In this document: positions 60,773 to 64,000 of the stretch, piece after piece
Layout: every line of letters begins with the position of its first letter
How positions within the stretch are numbered: the stretch's first letter is position 1
Assembly (NCBI GenBank): GCA_945868505.1
Contig: CAMBLO010000007.1
Coordinates: 23,065 to 87,064, forward strand
Direction: 5' to 3'
Source: an uncultured Clostridia bacterium
Lineage (GTDB): Bacteria > Bacillota > Clostridia > Lachnospirales > Anaerotignaceae
DNA: 64,000 bases
The notes under the pieces: model-generated
Seen by the model: the letters and a program-made list of their open reading frames with translations, nothing else
Database searches by the model: none
Told to the model about the DNA's origin: nothing
Translations under genes and position numbers: made by a program

Positions 60773-62917
60773 ATGGGAAAAATACTGGTCATCGCCGAAA
60801 AACCATCTGTGGCAAGGGACATTGCCAAAGTGCTGAAAGCAAACCAGAAAGGCGATGGATGCCTGATTGGTGAAAAATATGTTGTTTCTTGGGCGGTAGG
60901 CCATCTGGTGACATTGGCAGAGCCCGAAGAATATGACCCCAAGTATAAAAAGTGGAATTTCTCTACATTGCCCATTCTTCCCGAAGAAATGAAGCTGAAA
61001 GCCATTGCCCAGACCCGTTCCCAGTTGAAGGTCTTACATAAATGGATGCACAGCAAGGAAATCGACAGCCTGATTTGTGCTACCGACAGTGGGCGGGAGG
61101 GCGAATTGATTTTCCGTTATATTTATGAAATTACCAAATGCACCAAGCCCTTTCAGCGTCTCTGGATCAGCAGTATGACGGAAGAAGCGATTCAAGAGGG
61201 CTTTGCCACATTGAAAGACGGCAGGGAATATGATCTGCTCTATACTTCTGCCAAATGCCGTTCTGAAGCGGACTGGCTGGTGGGGATGAACGCCACAAGG
61301 GCCTATACTCTGCGCTATGATGCCCTTTTGAGTATTGGTCGTGTCCAAACGCCGACCCTTGCCATTATTGTAGACCGCCAGAAGGAAATTGATGCTTTTG
61401 TGGCGGAGGATTATTTTGAAGTACAGGCGGATTTTGGTGGCTATACGGGTATGTGGATTGACAAGGAAGAACACACCCGCATTGAAAAAGAAGAAACGGC
61501 GAAGGCTATCGTGGAAAAAGTTGCGGGCAAAGCCGCCCGCATTACCAAAGTAGAAAAAGAAGAAAAGAAAATGCCGCCCCCGCTGCTCTATGACCTGACG
61601 GAGCTGCAAAGGGACTGCAATAAAAAATTCGGCTTTTCTGCGAAAAAGACGTTGGATATTGCCCAGAGCCTTTACGAAAAACGAAAAATGATTACCTATC
61701 CCAGAACGGACAGCCGTTATTTGAGCGATGATATGAAGGGGAAGGTGCGAAATACCATCAAACGGCTGCAGGAATTGGAAGCCTATGCCCCTTATGCCCA
61801 GCCTTTGACAGAGAGTATTTCTTTTACGAAACGCATCATTGATAACAGCAAAGTGACAGACCACCATGCCATTATCCCTACCGATGCAAAATTGAGGGTG
61901 GATAGCTTAACTGAGGAGGAAAGCAAGGTATTCTCTCTGGTGGCGGCGAGATTTTTGGTGGTGTTCTATCCTTATTATAGATATGAAACCACAAAGGTTT
62001 ATGCCCAGACGGAGGGGGAACGTTTCCTTTCCAAAGGAACAGTGGTTTTGGAGGAAGGCTGGCAGGCGGTGGAAAAAGCACTGACCCCTGCGGCGGCAAC
62101 CAAAAAGAAGAAAAAAGACGAGGAAGAACAGAAACTGCCTGCTCTCATGGAGGGGGAGGAACGAAAGATTGAAAAGGCGACAGTCCAGAAAAAGAAAACG
62201 AAACCGCCCACCCCATACACGGAAAGCTCTCTTCTTTCTGCCATGGAAAACGCAGGCAGATTTGTAGAAGATGAAGCCTTGAAGGAGCAGATGAAGGACA
62301 GCGGCTTAGGCACCCCTGCCACAAGAGCCGCCATCATCGAACGTTTGCTGACGGTGGGCTATATCGTCCGAAAGGGCAAGACCCTTGTGCCTACGGAAAA
62401 GGGACGAAAGCTCATCGAGGTAGTGCCCAATGAGATGCGCTCTCCCCAGACTACAGGAAAATGGGAAAAAGGGCTGTCCTCCATTGCCAAGGGTAATATG
62501 ACGGAGGAACGCTTTATGGCAAGCATCCGCCGCTATGTGCAGTTCCTGATACAGGATGCCGCATCGGGCAGAAGGGCGGATGTGGTTTTCCCCGAGGAAC
62601 AGATTAGAGGAAAGAAACGGAAAAACAACGCCTTCGGCAAATGCCCCCTCTGCGGGCGGGATATTTTGGAAAATACCAAATCCTTTTATTGTGCAGGCTG
62701 GAAAAGTGGCTGTAAATTCTCCCTTTGGAAGGATAGCTTGAAGCCCTATGGTTTGGAATTAGACGGCGGCATGGTGAAGCTACTTTTGAAAAACGGCAAG
62801 ACGGAACCTATGGCAGTGACTTTGCCCCAAACGGGAGAAAAGGGAACGGCGGTGTTGATTTTGAACAAGGACAAGGGCGGTCAGATCGAACTCATGGATT
62901 TCACCAGAGAAGGCTAA
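60773..62917 (+). CDS. topB: DNA topoisomerase III
   Basis: This type IA topoisomerase unlinks DNA. The 714-residue protein has the Toprim domain (ILVIAEKPSVARDIAKVL, then CATDSGREGELIFRYI), the active-site Y309 in MITYPRTDSRYLSDD, and the GRVQTPTLAIIVDRQKEI region. The last ~75 residues hold a zinc-binding-like domain (GKCPLCGRDILE, CAGWKSGCKFSLW). A Lys-rich loop (TKKKKKDEEE) lies near residue 440. This form is common in Firmicutes, both chromosomal and on mobile elements, but no mobile genes are nearby. Confidence 0.95.
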   Translation: MGKILVIAEKPSVARDIAKVLKANQKGDGCLIGEKYVVSWAVGHLVTLAEPEEYDPKYKKWNFSTLPILPEEMKLKAIAQTRSQLKVLHKWMHSKEIDSLICATDSGREGELIFRYIYEITKCTKPFQRLWISSMTEEAIQEGFATLKDGREYDLLYTSAKCRSEADWLVGMNATRAYTLRYDALLSIGRVQTPTLAIIVDRQKEIDAFVAEDYFEVQADFGGYTGMWIDKEEHTRIEKEETAKAIVEKVAGKAARITKVEKEEKKMPPPLLYDLTELQRDCNKKFGFSAKKTLDIAQSLYEKRKMITYPRTDSRYLSDDMKGKVRNTIKRLQELEAYAPYAQPLTESISFTKRIIDNSKVTDHHAIIPTDAKLRVDSLTEEESKVFSLVAARFLVVFYPYYRYETTKVYAQTEGERFLSKGTVVLEEGWQAVEKALTPAAATKKKKKDEEEQKLPALMEGEERKIEKATVQKKKTKPPTPYTESSLLSAMENAGRFVEDEALKEQMKDSGLGTPATRAAIIERLLTVGYIVRKGKTLVPTEKGRKLIEVVPNEMRSPQTTGKWEKGLSSIAKGNMTEERFMASIRRYVQFLIQDAASGRRADVVFPEEQIRGKKRKNNAFGKCPLCGRDILENTKSFYCAGWKSGCKFSLWKDSLKPYGLELDGGMVKLLLKNGKTEPMAVTLPQTGEKGTAVLILNKDKGGQIELMDFTREG

Positions 62918-62923
62918 AAATCC

Positions 62924-62952
62924 TTGAAAGAATGGAAAAGATTTGATATGAT
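62924..62952 (+). promoter_or_regulatory. Promoter for the methionine-gamma-lyase-family gene
   Basis: TTGAAA (62924-62929), 17-bp spacer, TATGAT (62947-62952). No terminator separates it from topB. Confidence 0.7.
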
Positions 62953-63003
62953 TTCAAATTGTGAGTAAAAAATACATTTTTTGAGATAGATTGGAGAAAC
63001 AAA

Positions 63004-64000
63004 ATGGAAAATATGTACGGTATGCTGGGCATTTCCCCGGAAGTGGAAGCCTTCGGCAATGAAATTCTGAAGGATTTGAAGGAAAGATTCGAACAGATCG
63101 ACGCAGTGGCGGAATACAATCAGGCGAAGGTGCTGAAAGCCATGCAGGCGGAACGGGTGGATGCAACTTGCTTTGCCGGTTCTACGGGCTATGGCTACAA
63201 CGATGATGGTCGTGATAAACTGGAAAATGTATATGCAAGATGCTTTAACACAGAAGCGGCACTGGTGCGCCCCCAGATTACCTGCGGCACCCATGCCTTA
63301 GCCATCGCTCTGAGTGCCAACTTGGTTCCCGGGGATGAACTGCTTTCTCCCGTGGGCAAGCCCTATGACACACTGGAAAAGGTCATCGGTACGGTGCCTT
63401 CTCCCTGTTCCCTGAAGGAATACGGTGTCAGCTACAGACAGGTGGATTTGCTGGAGGACGGCACCTTCGATTATGAAAACATCAAAAAAGCCATCAATGA
63501 AAAAACAAAGCTGGTGACCATTCAGCGCTCCAAAGGCTACGCTATGCGGCCTACCTTTTCCGTAAAGCAGATTGGGGAACTGATTGCCTTTATCAAGGAA
63601 ATCAAACCCGATGTGATCTGCATGGTAGATAACTGCTATGGCGAATTTGTAGATATCATCGAACCCTCCAACGTTGGGGCAGATATGATTGTTGGTTCCC
63701 TTATCAAAAACCCCGGCGGCGGTCTGGCACCCATCGGCGGCTATATCTGCGGCAAGCAGGAATGTATCGACCGTTGTGCCTATCGTTTAAGCGCTCCCGG
63801 TCTGGGGCAGGAGGTCGGTGCCTCTCTGGATGTAAACCGCGCGCTGTATCAGGGCTTTTTCTTGGCACCTACGGTAACGGCAGGGGCATTGAAGGGGGCA
63901 GTTTTTGCAGCGAATATTTATGAAAAGCTGGGCTTCCGTGTGATTCCCAACAGCACAGAGCCCCGCAACGATATCATTCAGGCGGTGGAATTGGGCAGTG
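63004..64000 (+). CDS. Methionine gamma-lyase-family PLP enzyme (aluminium-resistance family), partial
   Basis: The frame is open from ATG 63004 to the window edge, giving 332 codons; the full family length is about 420 residues, so the C-terminus is missing. It matches the Met_gamma_lyase (YnbB/'aluminium resistance') family: FAGSTGYGYNDDGRDKLE at the N-terminus, RPQITCGTHALAIALSANL, PSPCSLKEYGVSY, DVICMVDNCYGEFVD and VGSLIKNPGGGLAPIGGYI with the expected PLP lysine. The real substrate is unknown; the names come from old annotations. GGAG is 7 bp before the start. Confidence 0.88.
   Translation, partial: MENMYGMLGISPEVEAFGNEILKDLKERFEQIDAVAEYNQAKVLKAMQAERVDATCFAGSTGYGYNDDGRDKLENVYARCFNTEAALVRPQITCGTHALAIALSANLVPGDELLSPVGKPYDTLEKVIGTVPSPCSLKEYGVSYRQVDLLEDGTFDYENIKKAINEKTKLVTIQRSKGYAMRPTFSVKQIGELIAFIKEIKPDVICMVDNCYGEFVDIIEPSNVGADMIVGSLIKNPGGGLAPIGGYICGKQECIDRCAYRLSAPGLGQEVGASLDVNRALYQGFFLAPTVTAGALKGAVFAANIYEKLGFRVIPNSTEPRNDIIQAVELGS

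Noticed and set aside
60773..62917. topB as sign of an integrated element
   Set aside because: Type IA topoisomerase III occurs on conjugative elements, but no integrase, relaxase or attachment repeat lies nearby and base composition is unchanged.

Overview
The window looks like one chromosomal segment of a low-to-medium G+C anaerobic member of the Clostridia. The evidence is [FeFe]-hydrogenase maturases, SpoIID- and SpoVB-like proteins, WhiA/RapZ/HPr-kinase genes, a T-box leader, strong AGGAGG-type ribosome sites and sigma-A promoters. The Lachnospirales are a plausible home (inference only). No prophage, insertion sequence, CRISPR array or rRNA was seen. Nearly all genes are intact; the only cut gene is the last, which runs off the right edge.

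Layout. 1-9.2 kb: purine operon purE-purM-purN-IMP cyclohydrolase-AICAR formyltransferase-purD-purL, ended by a terminator. The last two steps are split into two separate proteins rather than a bifunctional PurH. 9.2-12.7 kb: threonine-aldolase-like enzyme, prfC (minus strand) and a RidA-family gene. 12.7-13.15 kb: two identical tRNA-Pro(AGG) genes, each with its own promoter and a 5' leader hairpin. 13.2-14.8 kb: ECF sigma factor and its membrane anti-sigma factor. 15.0-21.3 kb: radical-SAM/hydrogenase-maturation island (YgiQ, TM1266-like regulator, HydE, HydF, DUF4080 protein). 21.3-23.7 kb (minus): HAD phosphatase and ABC-F ATPase. 24.1-31.0 kb: LacI-type regulator and a complete malto-oligosaccharide-type ABC uptake operon with MalQ. 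31.2-36.2 kb: Fe-S flavin oxidoreductase, alanine racemase, DegV, CarD-like factor.

36.3-42.7 kb: PIN-TRAM membrane protein, ispD, rnhA, cold-shock protein, typA, SpoVB-like flippase. 42.8-48.7 kb: uvrC-hprK-murB-rapZ-whiA-crh-like cluster, joining carbon-catabolite control (HPrK plus an HPr with no phosphorylatable His) to cell-wall and division genes. 49.0-52.5 kb: SpoIID/LytB protein, three unrecognised small genes (two of them paralogues) and queA. 52.6-55.4 kb: Na+-coupled transporter (minus) and rarA. 55.4-59.5 kb: pheST under a Phe-specific T-box. 59.7-64.0 kb: second DegV (minus), topB, and a partial methionine-gamma-lyase-family gene.

The most unusual structure is not a gene. A ~140-nt element made of five hairpins occurs twice, in opposite orientation, tightly flanking pheS (55734-55870 and 56911-57056). 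Paired arms differ by compensatory changes while linkers are conserved. A shorter relative lies at 10406-10482 and a possible linker remnant at 60688-60702. Other items worth a look are the A34 tRNA-Pro pair with covarying leader hairpins, the 100/92-residue paralogue pair before queA, and a separate hairpin cluster at 59.6-59.7 kb.
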